A program made the translations under genes and the position numbers. Below are positions 1 through 11,265 of a stretch of DNA of 64,000 nucleotides, in pieces. Within the stretch, counting starts at the first letter, position 1, and each line of letters starts with the position of its first letter. This stretch comes from Rhizomys pruinosus (lineage: Eukaryota; Chordata; Mammalia; Rodentia; Spalacidae), in NCBI GenBank assembly GCA_009823505.1, contig VZQC01008065.1, positions 653,734-717,733 on the forward strand, read 5' to 3'. Under the pieces are notes generated by a model. It was not told where the DNA came from, searched no databases, and saw nothing but the letters and a program-made list of their open reading frames with translations.

Positions 1-117
1 AAGGTTGTACTGTCTTAGGTTGTGATTGATGTTAACATCATACTTTGGGGATAAGAACTGGAAAGGTGGTGGTTTAATAGTGATGTGTTTTGTGTGTCAA
101 GTTGACAAGGGGTCAAT

Positions 118-525
118 TGTGCTGGGTAGCTTTGGTGTCAACTTGACACACCTGGGTTGAGGGATCCTCAATTGGGGAATTGGCTCCATTGGATTGGCTT
201 GTGGCCACATGTCTGGAGTATTGTCTTGATGGTCTAGCAGTGTAGAAGGGCCCAGCCCACAATGAGTGGTGCCACCCTTGACAGGTAGTTGTGTATGGTA
301 TAAGAAGGCAGACAGGGCATGAGCCCGGGGAGCAAGCCAGTGAACAGCATTCTTCCATGGCCTGTGCTTCAGCTCCTGCCTCCAGGTTCCTGCCCTGAGT
401 TCCTGTCTTGGGCTCCCTAAGTGATGAACTGTGACCCAGGAGATGTAAGCTGAATAAACCCTTTCCTCCCCAAGTTGGTGTCGGTCAGAGTGTTTTGTCA
501 CAGCAATGGAAGACAAACTAGAACA
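118..525 (+). mobile_element. Solo LTR-like element (family A)
   Basis: A segment of about 400 bp starts TGTGCTGG and ends AACTAGAACA. It closely resembles the 5' LTR of the element at 1941-3462 and the interrupted copy at 20490-21114. An AATAAA signal (GCTGAATAAACCC) lies near its 3' end and a TATAAGAAGGC box lies mid-element, as expected for an LTR. Its right edge abuts antisense L1 ORF2 sequence. No internal region follows, so it is called solo. No convincing target-site duplication was found. Confidence 0.7.
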
Positions 526-1408
526 ATCTGTCTTTCCTCCATTGAGTCTTCTTGGTTCCTTTGTCAAATATCGGGTGCCTGAAATTGCATGTGCTCAAAT
601 TTGGCTCTTAAAGTTTGTTTCATTGATTGACCTATCTATTTTTATGTCAGTACCATGCTATTTTTATGGTAATAGCTCTGGAATATACTTTGAAATCTGG
701 TATGACAATTACTGCTGGATTACCATTTGTGCTCAGGGTTTCTGTGGTTACATGGGGTCTTTTGTTTTTCCAAATGAAGTTTAGTATTTGTTTCTAATCC
801 TGTGAAAAAAGTCATGGAGATTTTGGTTGGGATTGCATTGAATCTATATATTAGTTTGGGTAGTATGGTCATTTTTAGTGTATTACTCCTGATCCATGGG
901 ATTAGGAGATCTTTACAACTTCTGGTGTCTTCCTCAATTTCCTTCAAAGATTTAAAATTTTAATTGTAGAGATCTTTAATGTCTATTCTGATATTCTTTT
1001 ATGCCATTGTAAATGGGAGGGCTTCCATGGACTCCTCCTTCACTTGCTTGCTATTGGCATATAGGAAGGCTATTGATTTTTGTAGATTAGTTTTGTAACC
1101 TTCCAGTTTACTGAAATCATTTCTAGGAGGTTTCTGGTGCAATTTTTGGCATCCTTTATGTATAGTATCATTTCTTCCACAAAAAGGGATACTTTGACCT
1201 CCTCTTTTCCAATTAGTACTCCATTAATTCCTTCTCTTGTCTTATTGTTTTAGCAACAGTTTCAAGCATTACATGGAAAAGTAGTGGAGGTAAAGGGAAG
1301 CCCCTAAATCCTGATTTTAAGGGGAATGCTTCCAATTTTTCTCCATTTAAGGTGATGTTGGCTGTGAGTTTGTTGTACATAGCTTTAATTATGTTAAGGA
1401 ATGCCCCC
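526..1408 (-). pseudogene. L1 ORF2 fragment (reverse transcriptase region)
   Basis: On the minus strand, translation between about 1408 and 1213 gives [11 protein letters not shown], then [13 protein letters not shown] and an IRQEKE block, which is the recognisable reverse-transcriptase part of LINE-1 ORF2. The rest down to 526 aligns by eye with the antisense L1 at about 50448-51137, for example the stretch read as GAGTCTTCTTGG. Stops and frameshifts make it non-functional. It is cut at 526 by the LTR-like element and has no 5' or 3' L1 end here. Confidence 0.85.
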
Positions 1409-1498
1409 CCCCCAGTCCAGTTTTCTCTAGGAAAATGTGTTGCCATATTTATCATGTTAAACATAACCAATTTTCTTGAACTAAAATGTTATGGGAAT

Positions 1499-1540
1499 GG
1501 GGCTGGAGAGATGGCTCCACCATTCAGAGCATACTATTTT
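1499..1540 (+). repeat. B2/B3-type SINE head fragment
   Basis: GGGGCTGGAGAGATGGCTC is the 5' tRNA-derived head of the SINE family seen complete at 8942. The homology fades within about 40 bp, so this is a 3'-truncated or rearranged stub. Confidence 0.5.
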
Positions 1541-1650
1541 ATATTAGAATATTTAAATAAGTAAAATATGTCTCATCTATATTATTTTACTTTACTAAAT
1601 AACAGAATAACTCAGAGGAATGACTTTAATTTTATAAAAATCAGTGTACT

Positions 1651-1799
1651 GTGCCGGGCGTGGTGGTGCACGCCTTTAATCCTAGCACTTGGGAGGCAGA
1701 GGCAGGTGGATCTTTGTGAGTTCAAGGCCAGCCTGGTCTACAGAGTGAGTTCCAGGACAGCTGGGGCTACAGGGAGACCCTGTCTCAAAAAGACAAAAA

Positions 1800-1831
<32 letters not shown>
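1651..1831 (+). mobile_element. B1 SINE with (AAAT)n tail
   Basis: A full-length 7SL-derived B1: GCCGGGCGTGGTGGTGCACG, then the GGGAGGCAGAGGCAGG core and the CCTGTCTCAAAAAG end, followed by an AAAT tail. It is flanked by a direct repeat TAAAAATCAGTGTACTG (about 1634-1650 and 1832-1849), a clean L1-type target-site duplication. The low divergence and intact TSD suggest a fairly recent insertion. The short ORF across it is incidental. Confidence 0.95.
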
Positions 1832-1834
<3 letters not shown>

Positions 1835-1940
1835 AAATCAGTGTACTGAGATATGATATGTATCTATTTAATTATATTAAATATGATAATTTTTATTGCT
1901 GGAGAAGTAAAATCCCCATGCTATTTTAACAATTACATAT

Positions 1941-3462
1941 TGTGCTGGATAGCTTTAGTGTCAACTTGACACACCTGGGTTGAGGAAGCCTCAGTTGGGA
2001 AATTGGCTCCATTGGATTGGCCTGTGGCCACATCTGTGGAGTATTATCTTGATGGTCTAGCAGTGTGGGAGGGCCCAGCCCACAATGAGTGGTGCCACCC
2101 CGGACAGGTGGTTGTGTACAGTATAAGAAGGCCAGATGGGCATGAGCTGGAGGAGCAAGCCAGTGAACACCATTCCTCCATGGCCTGTGCTTCAGCTCCT
2201 GCCTCCAGGTTCCTGCCCTGAGTTCCTGCCTTGGGCTTCCTAAGTGATGATCTGTGACCCAGGAGATGTAAGCTGAATAAACCCTTCCCTCCCCAAGTTG
2301 GTGTCGGTCAGAGTGTTTTGTCACAGCAATGGAAGACAAACTAGAACAGAAATTTTGCCAGAAGAGTGGGGTATTGCTGTGACAGACCTGACCTTGGTGT
2401 TTTAGGGAAGGATGGTTGGGCTAGAAAAACCATTGAATGCCTAAAGATCATGGCTGTGGAACTTGGAACAGTTTTGCTGAAAGAGTTGTAGATGATGGAG
2501 GCTTGGCTTGTGAAGTTTCTAGTTTCAAAGGGAAGCAGAGATCATCAGGACTGTGTAATCTGTGGGTTCTTGTCAGCTGGGGCTGAAGAATCAGCTGTAA
2601 GTAACAAGAGACCAGAACCTGAAGGGAAATCTTTGTTGTACTGGGACAATTGATGCTGGTTAGCTGGGGCTGAAAAATCAGCTGTAAGTAACAAGAGACC
2701 AGCATCACTGTGGTGAAATCTTCTGGGAAGAATTTCTTCAGGGTCAGCACAAAGAAGCTGTGATCCAGAAGGGGCTTGAGCCTCCATCTCGAGCCAGAAG
2801 CAGGACTTGGTAGTGTGTAAGTCTCCTATATGGTTCTGGTGTTGAAATTTGAGGGGGTCACAGAGAGCAACCGAGGCTTGGCACTGTGAGAGGTCAGGAA
2901 AGACCATTGGTGGAAGTGCACCTCTGTTGCAGGGAAGACCCCAAGGTTGCAGGTGTCATGGAGAGAAGCTGAGGCTTTGCACCAGGAGAGGTCAGAAGAG
3001 ACCATTGGTGAAGGTGCTGCCTCAGTTTCCGTGGTCACCCCAGCTTTTTGGAGATGCCAGGACCACAGGATGACCACCAAGAGCAGCAGCATGTGTGAAA
3101 TGGAGCTGGTCTGGGCCTGCAAGATGAGCTGTGTGTGCCACAGAAGGCAGAGTCAGAGAAGGGGAGCTGCCAAAACCCTTTGGAGCCCAGAAGATCGTGA
3201 GTGAATCCCAGGTGTCCAGCCTTGAGCTTATGGTATAAGAAGGCTAGTTGGGCATGAGCTGGAGGAGCAAGCCAGTGAACAGCATTCCTCCATGGCCTGT
3301 GGTTCAGCTCCTGCCTCCAGGTTCCTGCCTTGAGTTCCTGCCTTGGACTCCCTGAGTGATAAACTGTGACCCAGGAGATGTGACATGAATAAACCCTTTC
3401 TTCCCCAAGTTGGTGTCAGTCAGAGTGTTTTGTCACAGCAATGGAAGACAAACTAGAACATA
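1941..3462 (+). mobile_element. Non-autonomous LTR retrotransposon (family A), ERVL/MaLR-like
   Basis: The 5' LTR at 1941-2348 matches the solo element at 118-525. An internal region of about 880 bp follows. A partial LTR from about 3229 to 3462 repeats the 3' 230 bp of the LTR, including the AATAAACCC signal and the ending ACTAGAACA. Just after the 5' LTR, at 2351-2372, lies CCAGAAGAGTGGGGT, similar to the tRNA-Leu type primer site of ERVL/MaLR elements (inference). The internal part has no retroviral ORF and holds a short tandem duplication (2574-2616 and 2660-2703). The 3' LTR lacks its first ~170 bp. The class assignment rests on the primer-site resemblance and lack of coding capacity. 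Confidence 0.7.
2574..2703 (+). repeat. Internal tandem duplication within LTR element
   Basis: AGCTGGGGCTGAAGAATCAG with the following TGTAAGTAACAAGAGACCAG at about 2574-2616 recurs nearly identically 86 bp later at 2660-2703. It sits inside the internal region of the family A LTR element and is probably a replication-slippage duplication in this copy or its lineage. Confidence 0.8.
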
Positions 3463-3474
3463 TATATAAATTTT

Positions 3475-3659
3475 TATGTATTGAATGAATGTAGGTTTGT
3501 GCACTCCTGTTGTGCAATGCCATGGAGGTCAGAAGAAGGTGTCAGATTCCCCTGGAACTGGAGTTAAAGACGGTTCTCAGCCGCTATGTGGGTGCTGCGG
3601 TTCGAACCCAGGTCCTCCTCAATAGCAGTTGGCACTCCACTAAGCAATCTCTCTAGCCC
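3475..3659 (-). mobile_element. B2/B3-type SINE, older single-unit form
   Basis: The minus-strand copy runs from a head GGGCTAGAGAGATTGCTTAG (near 3659) to a tail near 3475. The internal B-box-like GGTTCGAA motif is visible as its complement near 3600. It has only one ACTCCAGTTCCAGG unit, unlike the young copies. It inserted immediately downstream of the family A LTR element. Confidence 0.85.
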
Positions 3660-6520
3660 AATCAATTACATTTTTTAAGAAAAATTACAAAATTCCCTAT
3701 ACTCCTAGTAGTAGATAAATAACTCCACTAGTAGATAAATAGCTACATATATAATTAAATATCCAAAAATACCCAGGTAAGAAAAGCTGGAATGTTATAC
3801 TTTCAGAAATTCTTGTTTAAATTTTATCAAATGCTGCCCAAAGTATCACAGATATTATACAGGCCCTAATTTAAGTTACACTTTCAAAGACATTTAATTA
3901 GTATCTGTCATTTGTTTTATGTGACAACTTTTTTATAGCATTTGATTTATAATCAGCAGTTTATACCCTGGCCTGATTAAAAATGTTTCATGAAGATTGT
4001 GATTCTATCACTTATTTTCACTCCCAATGCATCTCAGTATTCTTAGTTTGCACTCACTTCAATGTCACCTCCTTGTGACTGACTGGCTTCCCAGCCTTAT
4101 CATCCATGTTTTCAAGTATATAGCTGAGTTTATTTCATGCATCTGAATTTTGTTTACTTAATGTACTGAACAATAAATTATGTTAATCTAACATTTGTGT
4201 GATAAAGACCAAAGGAGATTATTATTTCAGAAATTTAATAATTTAAAAGCAGATGATGGTTTTCTATTTCCTATCCTAAAAGCTAAATATTTCGCATTCT
4301 ATGGGAAAATAATAATGTGAACTCTAAGAAATCATAACTGCCTTGATTTTGTGAGCAAAATTGTTAATATTAATAGATGCAAAATCAATGCAACTTTTAG
4401 CCCCTGGCTTTGTGTCTTTATGAAATCTGAAATTATACCAAAATTCCTCAGAAATACATTTTCCATTATGACTTACTGCTTCATAACTGGTGGTTTAAAT
4501 TTTTAAGTATGCTTTACATTGTCATGACTTTTGTAACTTTCTTACTATAGCAGAAAACAAATGTTACTTTTGAGGAATTTTGCACATAGATATTATGCTA
4601 CCGTGCCATACTTTTACTTTCCTAAGGCTAGAAATCTGAAATCACTATGCCAGCAGGTACAAGAGCCCAGATTTGCTCGGGGTGTTGAAGTTCACTTACA
4701 TTAAGGTTTGGCTGGCTGAATCATAGATTGTCTTTCAAGACAGCTTCAACCTCTTTCAATGTTTCAGTGAAGCAAGGGGTAATTTCTGGTTGTGAAACTA
4801 AGACCCGATGTCTACAGCGATTAACACTTATACCAGTTTTTCCTTGCAAGATCTCTGATTCAGTTCCATACTATGTCTAGTACACCGTGAGCTCACCAAA
4901 GGCATTGCTCATTTGTGTGACAGAGGGTTTTATTTCCATTGTTTAATCGTGTTGCTTTCTTGGAATTTTAATCCCACATTATCCGCCATGGCTAATTTTG
5001 GATATCAACTTTCCCAGACTCAAGAGTGTTTGTAGAATGTGTAAAGTACATTTTCCACATGTACCAGAGTTTTCTATGGGGCAGATTGGTAGGTGTGTAG
5101 GCCATGAGTGGGGATGGCCTGTCTCAAATGGAGAGAGGAGAGCTCTGCCAATAGTTTGGATACCCAGACAGAATGAAAAAGCAGAATTAGAAATTGACTA
5201 TTGCTATCACTTTCACTCCAGGTGATGACTTTTCTATTGTCCTTATTGGACCATCAGACTCCATATTCATTAGTTTTTGGACATAAACTTGCATCAGATT
5301 CTGTCTGGAAAACCTTGGGTTCTTTGGTCTGAGACTTGAACTGCATCACTGCCCTTTTTCTTTGTGCCTTCCAGCTACTTGAACTGCTTAAGTACAAGAC
5401 TTTTCTGGATCTCAGCTTTGCAAACAGCAATTACAAGACTTGTCATCCTCTGTTAGGCAATTTAATAAATCACCTCTTCTTATGCGTATTCTATTTGCTC
5501 TGTTTCACTAGAAAACTGTAATACTTTACCTGCTCATTTTGCTTCTTGACTACTTTTCTCTATTAAAGATCTTAACATGTTAATTACTTTATTTGTAAGC
5601 TATTTTAATATTCCATATTTTTCTCTTACTGGTTTAAGTTAATTTCATATTTCTCTGTATAGTAATTTCTAAATCAGTATCACATTCTATTATTAATCTT
5701 AAAGCTTTCCTTGTGTCTTTATACCTCTTCTCTTAAACTTTACTATTTCATCTAATTTTTTTTTTAGAATCTGTACATTATGTGTCGGGTAACAGGAGCC
5801 AAGGTATATAGGCTGCTCTCATGACCTTTATGCTTTTCTTACTCAGAGTTGTAATATAATCAATATTTTTTGTAGTTGTACATGTCAATTTTAATGTTCA
5901 AACTCTTTAATTTTCTTCATTTTATCCACCTATTGACCCTGACATTCCCTAAAATTCCTTCCTAATTAGAATTTAAGACTTTCAGTACCCTAACTTGTAA
6001 CACACTGTTACAGTCACAGATCACTTTAAATGGAAGGGTAACACAGGAGCTAGGGATGCATTTCATAATCAGATTATTTAATGCTTGGTTTTATTAGACT
6101 CCTGCACCTTAAAGTAGTGCACACAAGGGTTGATTAGCTTGTATTTCTCCACTAAGCAGAAACGCATAGCAAACAAACACATTTGCAATCTTTCTGATCT
6201 TTGTTTTGGTGAATTGTTCACCATAATTAAGCACATAAAGAGGAATAACATGAATATCTTATAATGTGTAAAACAGGGAAGTTCTTTATACTTTCAAATA
6301 TTGTATTTACTGACATTTTCTCCCATTTAGTAAGTTTTGAAAAACTGTCACCAGTCACAAAGATGTAGGTTTATTATTTCTGTACGAGATGTATCTGGAT
6401 TAGACAGCCTGAAAATTACCCTCTACATTGTCTGCTTTATTTTTGACACCTTCACACTGAATTTTTACAGAAAGGAAAAAATTATACAAAAATGTTTCAA
6501 AACAGGCTTCTTTGTGCTAT
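3660..6520. other. AT-rich unique-looking DNA, no feature seen
   Basis: No SINE, LINE or LTR core and no coding potential recognised. ORFs of 60-75 codons (for example 4998-5225) show no family resemblance and no compositional shift. Ancient, unrecognisable repeats are possible. Confidence 0.6.
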
Positions 6521-6524
6521 ATTG

Positions 6525-6529
6525 TGTGT

Positions 6530-6567
<38 letters not shown>
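6525..6567 (+). repeat. (TG)n microsatellite
   Basis: A run of TG dinucleotides with a single TATG interruption. It is followed to about 6665 by a decayed TG/TA-rich stretch. ORFs reading Val-Cys or Thr-His repeats through it are spurious. Confidence 0.95.
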
Positions 6568-6570
<3 letters not shown>

Positions 6571-6669
6571 GATGCATAATGCATATGCATATGTAGGGTG
6601 TCTGTGTTTGTATATGATTTATATATGTGCATATGATGCGTTTATGTTTGTGTATGTGTACATGAATGC

Positions 6670-8129
6670 TCCTGATTGTGATTGTAAGCCATGTATTACA
6701 GGGAAGATAAATTTGGGCATTGATTCTCACTGTCCATTTTTTGAGGCAGGCCTCTTCTTTGTGGGTTTTTTTTTTTCTTTTTCTTTTTTTCATTGTGCAT
6801 AGCAAACAAACTGGCCTCTGAGTTTCTGGGCTTGTCCCTGGCTACAGTTTCACAATAGGAGTGCTGGGCTCTTGCTGCTATGGCTAACTTCTAGGTACAT
6901 TCTAGTAATAAATCTCAGAAGCTCACACTTGTACTTTACTCATAGAGCCAACTTCCTGGCCCTATGGTAGTTTTTAATAATAACTAAAAACATCTAAAAA
7001 GAGTTCTATATATGACATGTAACTTTCAAGGTATTTGTTTATTGTTTCTTAATAGTAAGTATGTATTTCTGAAGAATCAGGATATACTTCATCTATTACA
7101 GTCAGTATTTTTGCAAATGTATTAAAAATAAAATAGCAGTGTCTTCTACATTTCAACCAAATCTAATTTTAAAATGTTACACTTTGTTGCACAAAAGGTT
7201 TAGCAGAAATTTGCTATTGTGTCCTGTTAATCCCTCTATCCCAGATGGTAAGATCCATGCATTTCAAAGAGAATAGAATCCTCTGGGGTTTTAAAATAAA
7301 GTAAAAGGAAGTGTATAAAGAATCAGGATCACAGAACCATGTATCATATCACTGAAATCTTTCTATTTTAATATAGATTCAAGAATAGTAAACAGTGCAA
7401 AATTATAGCATACCTATGAATTCTGACAGGACAATATCAATGAAATATTCCATTAATTTTACCCACATATAACAAACTACACAAAGCATAAATCCTTGCA
7501 TATAGTTCGAATCATGTCTTTTATTTGGTTTTGGAGTTCCTTTGTTCCTTTTATTAATCAAGTGCATGGTCATTTATTTTGCATCCCATATTCAAACTAA
7601 AAAGTTAACCTAGTTTAAATGTAAAACAAAGAAAGAAATCTTGCATGCTAATGGAATTAAACAAAGGCATCAACCTTCTTTCTATAGTATGAGCACATTT
7701 TGGAGTCACATTTCTGACACTACAAATGAGCTTTTATCTTTGAAAGTAATGATATATTGTTATAATTTAGAGATATACTGAAGCAAAATAATGAAAAGAG
7801 GGAGAATAATAATAAAAATAGGTTCCAATACATGAGATTCTATAAAAACTTATTTTAGAAGAAAAAAAATAACTATTACATATTATAAAGAAGCTATTAA
7901 TATATAAAAAGTAACCTGGACTAACCAATTGATATGATTAATTACAACTGTGGAGCAGAATCATGCAATTCACAAAATACAACTGAGATTTAAATGCATT
8001 CAATACTTATAGAAAACTATGTAGTTTAAAACCTCGCCATTTATTTTTTTCTAAAACTCCTCCTAGTCTTTTATGCTGAGAAATGGCTTATTGTCCAGAA
8101 TAGTCATTTGTTATTTCACAGCTTAGAAT
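6670..8129. other. AT-rich DNA, no feature seen
   Basis: Apart from a T-rich tract near 6768-6790, nothing recognisable was found. No long ORF. Confidence 0.55.
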
Positions 8130-8145
8130 AGTGACTACATTTTTT

Positions 8146-8460
8146 TTATTTTTTTTATTTTTATTTTTTAATAATTGGACATAAGTAATGAATACAGGTA
8201 TCCTTCATGTAAAACCAATTTGCAAGTAGCTATGCCCAAACTTATACAGCCCAAGGCCCCCATTGTCCAGCTGGGGGAGCTTATTTGTACTATCATGTTG
8301 ATCAAATAAGAGTCCAGTCTATGTTTCTGTAGTTTCGTAGTTCACCCCAATCGCAGCCCTTACATTCTACCACACGCCCTTTTCTGTGGATTGTTCCCTA
8401 GACTTTAGAAAAGGGATACAAGTGGGCTAGAAGCCAAACAGTCTACTTTATCTGGAGATG
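8146..8460 (-). mobile_element. 5'-truncated retroposed copy of unnamed repeat (family X, copy 1)
   Basis: Read on the minus strand, this segment aligns by eye with the 3' ends of 41426-42765 and 54558-56000: the CCACTTGTATCCC, ATGTAAGGGCTGC, GACTGGACTC and ATTTGATCAACATG blocks recur in order. It ends in an A-rich tail (T-rich on the plus strand at 8141-8172). It is flanked by AGTGACTACATTTTTT at 8130-8145 and again at 8461-8476, a 16-bp target-site duplication. Poly-A tail, TSD and 5' truncation are the hallmarks of L1-mediated retroposition. I do not recognise the source family. Confidence 0.85.
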
Positions 8461-8941
8461 AGTGACTACATTTTTTAGCTTGCTGGTGTCAGCCTTTGTT
8501 TATCCAAGTCAAGGTCCCAACCTTCCCTTTCTTCATGAACAGGCTGATGAGGTGTTGTGTGAGAGATATTTCCTGGGGAGTCTACCCCAGAAAAGCAATT
8601 CAGAGAGCACAAAGTCCCAATTCCACCAAAGACCAACTTGGCAAGTAAGAGTCATTATTGTTTACTGACAAGAGTGAGTGCTGGGCTCCTTACCCGAAGG
8701 GATGATTTAAAAGCAGCTGCACTCCAAAAGCTCACCTATCCACAGGTGAAGTCTTAGGAAAGCTGCAACACTGGATCTCTGTCTCTGTACAACTTAAAGG
8801 CATATCCACAGGTTCTAGAAATCTTCTCTTAGAAGGTTGCCTAGTCAGTGCCTCATCTGCCAACAGTTATTTACTCCTTTTATAAAGCTGGCAAGGTGCT
8901 CTTGGAGAATCTTCCTGGTACCCTAAAGAATATTCCATTTT

Positions 8942-9195
8942 GGGGGCTGGAGAGATGGCCTAGCGGTTAAGAGCACCGACTGCTCTTGCAGAGGACCCGG
9001 GTTCGATCCCCAGCACCCACATGGCGGCCGAGAACCGTCTGAAACTCCAATTCCAGGAGAACTCCAGCTCCAGGGGAATCCAACACCCTCTTCTGACCTC
9101 CGAGGCATTGCACGACACGGGTGCACAGACTTGCATGCAGGCAGTTCATTCATACACATACAGAAATAAATAAAATTAATAAAAAAAATAAAAAA
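8942..9195 (+). mobile_element. B2/B3-type SINE, young subfamily
   Basis: A near-consensus copy: head GGGGCTGGAGAGATGGCC, a Pol III B box in GGGTTCGATCCCC, two ACTCC(A/G)(A/G)(T/C)TCCAGG units in tandem, and an A-rich tail with AATAAA. The flanking direct repeat AAAGAATATTCCATTT (8925-8940 and about 9196-9211) is a 16-bp TSD. ORFs across it on both strands are by-products; the same ones reappear in every copy. Confidence 0.95.
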
Positions 9196-9296
9196 AAAGA
9201 ATATTCCATTTCTGCTTTCTGAGGAATGTTACATTGTGTTAACCTGCTAAGTTTCATAGGCCTTTCCTATCTCTCCTGGAGCGAATGTAATGTTTT

Positions 9297-9474
9297 TTGT
9301 TTGTTTGTTTGTTTGTTTGTTTGTTTTTGTATTTTTGAGACAGGATCTCCCTTTTAGTCCCAGCTAGCCTGGAGCTCACTCTGTAGACCAGGCTGGACTT
9401 GAACTCACAGAGATCTGCCTGCCTCTGCCTCCTGAGTGCTGGGATTAAAGGTGAGCACCACCGCACCAGGCTAG
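9297..9474 (-). mobile_element. B1 SINE with (TTTG)n-complement tail
   Basis: A complete B1 in antisense: TTTTGAGACAGGATCTCCC, then CTGTAGACCAGGCTGG and GCTGGGATTAAAGGTG. The plus-strand TTTG repeat at 9297-9326 is the complement of its tail. Confidence 0.9.
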
Positions 9475-9597
9475 AAGGGAATGTTTTAATTCAGAAGACA
9501 CTGCCATACAACATGAAGCCAGGCTCATTCTCTACAGTCCCTTAATTGTCTCAGGACTCACTAGCTGACATTTGGTCATTGCTTTCTTAAAATTAAC

Positions 9598-9688
9598 ATG
9601 AGCTCTGGGGGGGACATGAAGGGGAAATTGGTCTAAATTTTATTAAGAAATATTGCATGAAATGAACAGAACTTCAATTAAAAAACCT
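9598..9688 (+). repeat. L1 3'-terminal fragment
   Basis: GGTCTAAATTTTATTAAGAA followed by TGCATGAAATGAACAGAACT and CAATTAAA matches the 3' end seen at 57615-57690 (GGTCTAAATTTGATTAAG, then ATGAAATGCACAAAACTTCA). It is only the last ~90 bp of a LINE-1 3' UTR. Confidence 0.7.
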
Positions 9689-9699
9689 AACATATTTCC

Positions 9700-10785
9700 T
9701 ATTAACCTTGTGAACTTACAAAACAATTTAGGAGCTAGCAACTTCCTGTAACATGGTAGTGATACTCTAAAAACATCCATGTCAAAGCTAGATCTATGAT
9801 GCTCTACCTATTCCAGGTAGGAAAAAAACAAAACAAAACAGCCTTCCTTTCAAAATATCTGCTACAGCTGTTTGGGTGAAGTATATTTTATTGTCTTCTG
9901 TGTAACTATTCTGCAGAAATATATGAGAATAGAATCCTTTCATATGAAGTGAAGTGATTCATTTGTAAACCAGAGCCTGGATGTAGCTTTGAGAATAGAA
10001 AATATTGTTTCTAAGATGATGCTCTGAGAAGCTCTAAGAGGCTGTGAAAGATGACACTTTTAGAGGATTGTTTTAATGCTGTCATAAAAAGTCCATGATT
10101 CCGTTATGAAAACACTTATCATAGGTTACAGAGAAAGAACACTTTGCATAGCAAATATTTCCATTGTGCTCAAGCAGGATCAAAGACCTGAGATTTAAGT
10201 GACAAAGGTGTTAGCTAGGGCAAAAAGAAGAATGATAGAAGATTATGTGACATGGAGGAATCTACTGATCATAGATGCATTTCACTTTCCAGAAAAATGA
10301 AACCCCATGTTTCTGACATAGCCATAGAAATTGAGAAAGACAATGTAGCCTTAGATAAATTGATCTCCACAGCCATATGAAATACAAAATGTGCTCACTA
10401 AAATATCTTAATTATGAAACATATATGAAACTATATATAAATATTAATTGGTAAAAATTATGTTCAACATTGGATACCATTTTTATAATATAAACTCATT
10501 GAAAATTAATATTCTATATGAATATTGAAGATATCGATCATTATTAGATTTTCATTTACTAGGATTTGTGTCAAGAAAAATTTGAATGCTTACTAAGTGA
10601 GTATATTCTATGCAGTTTTTCCCAAGATATTTGACACTGGCATTCATAATCATTATTCTCCAAAGGATTTTTACCACTTTCTCTGTTTGTATTTGCATTG
10701 ATTTTTCTACTCAAAAAACATGTGTTTAATTTATTTTAGCGAATCATTGTTTGATCATTCCCTCACTGGAACTTGGTTCCTCTTG
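9700..10785. other. AT-rich DNA, no feature seen
   Basis: No recognisable repeat core or coding sequence. Confidence 0.55.
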
Positions 10786-10789
10786 CATT

Positions 10790-11158
10790 TACTGAACAGC
10801 TATGTACACAATTTTATTTGTGTATGAGAAAAGTACATGAATGTATGCAATGTATGTTCATAAGTCCTATGAGCTTACTGCAGAAACCAGAGCATAGTGT
10901 GGGATAGCATGCTGCATCACACTCTGCCTTCCACTTTTCCATTGAGATGGGTTCTTAGTGAACCTGGAACTTGCCTGGTTTTCTTTTGTTCTGTTTTGTT
11001 TTGTTTTGTTTTATCTGACTGACCATCAACTCCCAGCAATCTTCTTATCTCTTCCTTCTCAATTACTCCTCTAGTGCTGCAGACAAAGCCATGACAACCA
11101 TTTTTGTAGCTGTTGGTTAATATGGGTGCTGGGAACAAAACAGGTCCTTGTGCATCCA
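10790..11158 (-). repeat. Diverged B4-type composite SINE
   Basis: The antisense layout is that of a B4-like composite: a CTGCAGAAACCAGAG block, a B1-like GGTTCTTAGTGAACCTGGAA stretch and a final GGGTGCTGGGAACAAAACAG block that corresponds to the tRNA-derived head. A TTTTG repeat (10980-11011) interrupts it. Assignment is by general pattern only. Confidence 0.5.
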
Positions 11159-11265
11159 GGTCCAGGGGAATCCGACACCCTCTTCTGACCTCCGCGGCAT
11201 TGCATGACATGAGTGTACAAACCTACATGCAGACAGTACATTCATACACATAAAAAATAGATAAA
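11156..11265 (+). mobile_element. 3' half of a B2/B3-type SINE
   Basis: TCCAGGGGAATCCGACACCC and the downstream GCGGCATTGCATGACATGAG are the 3' half of the SINE seen whole at 8942, ending in an A-rich tail. The head is absent. The join to the antisense B4-like block at about 11156 may be a recombination or truncation junction. Confidence 0.8.

Noticed and set aside
6337..6805. Val-Cys and Thr-His repeat ORFs
   Set aside because: They arise from the (TG)n tract and have no flanking homology.
8942..9010. tRNA gene suggested by the A-box and B-box in SINE heads
   Set aside because: The B2/B3-type head is tRNA-derived but lacks a full cloverleaf and continues into the SINE body with A tail and TSD.
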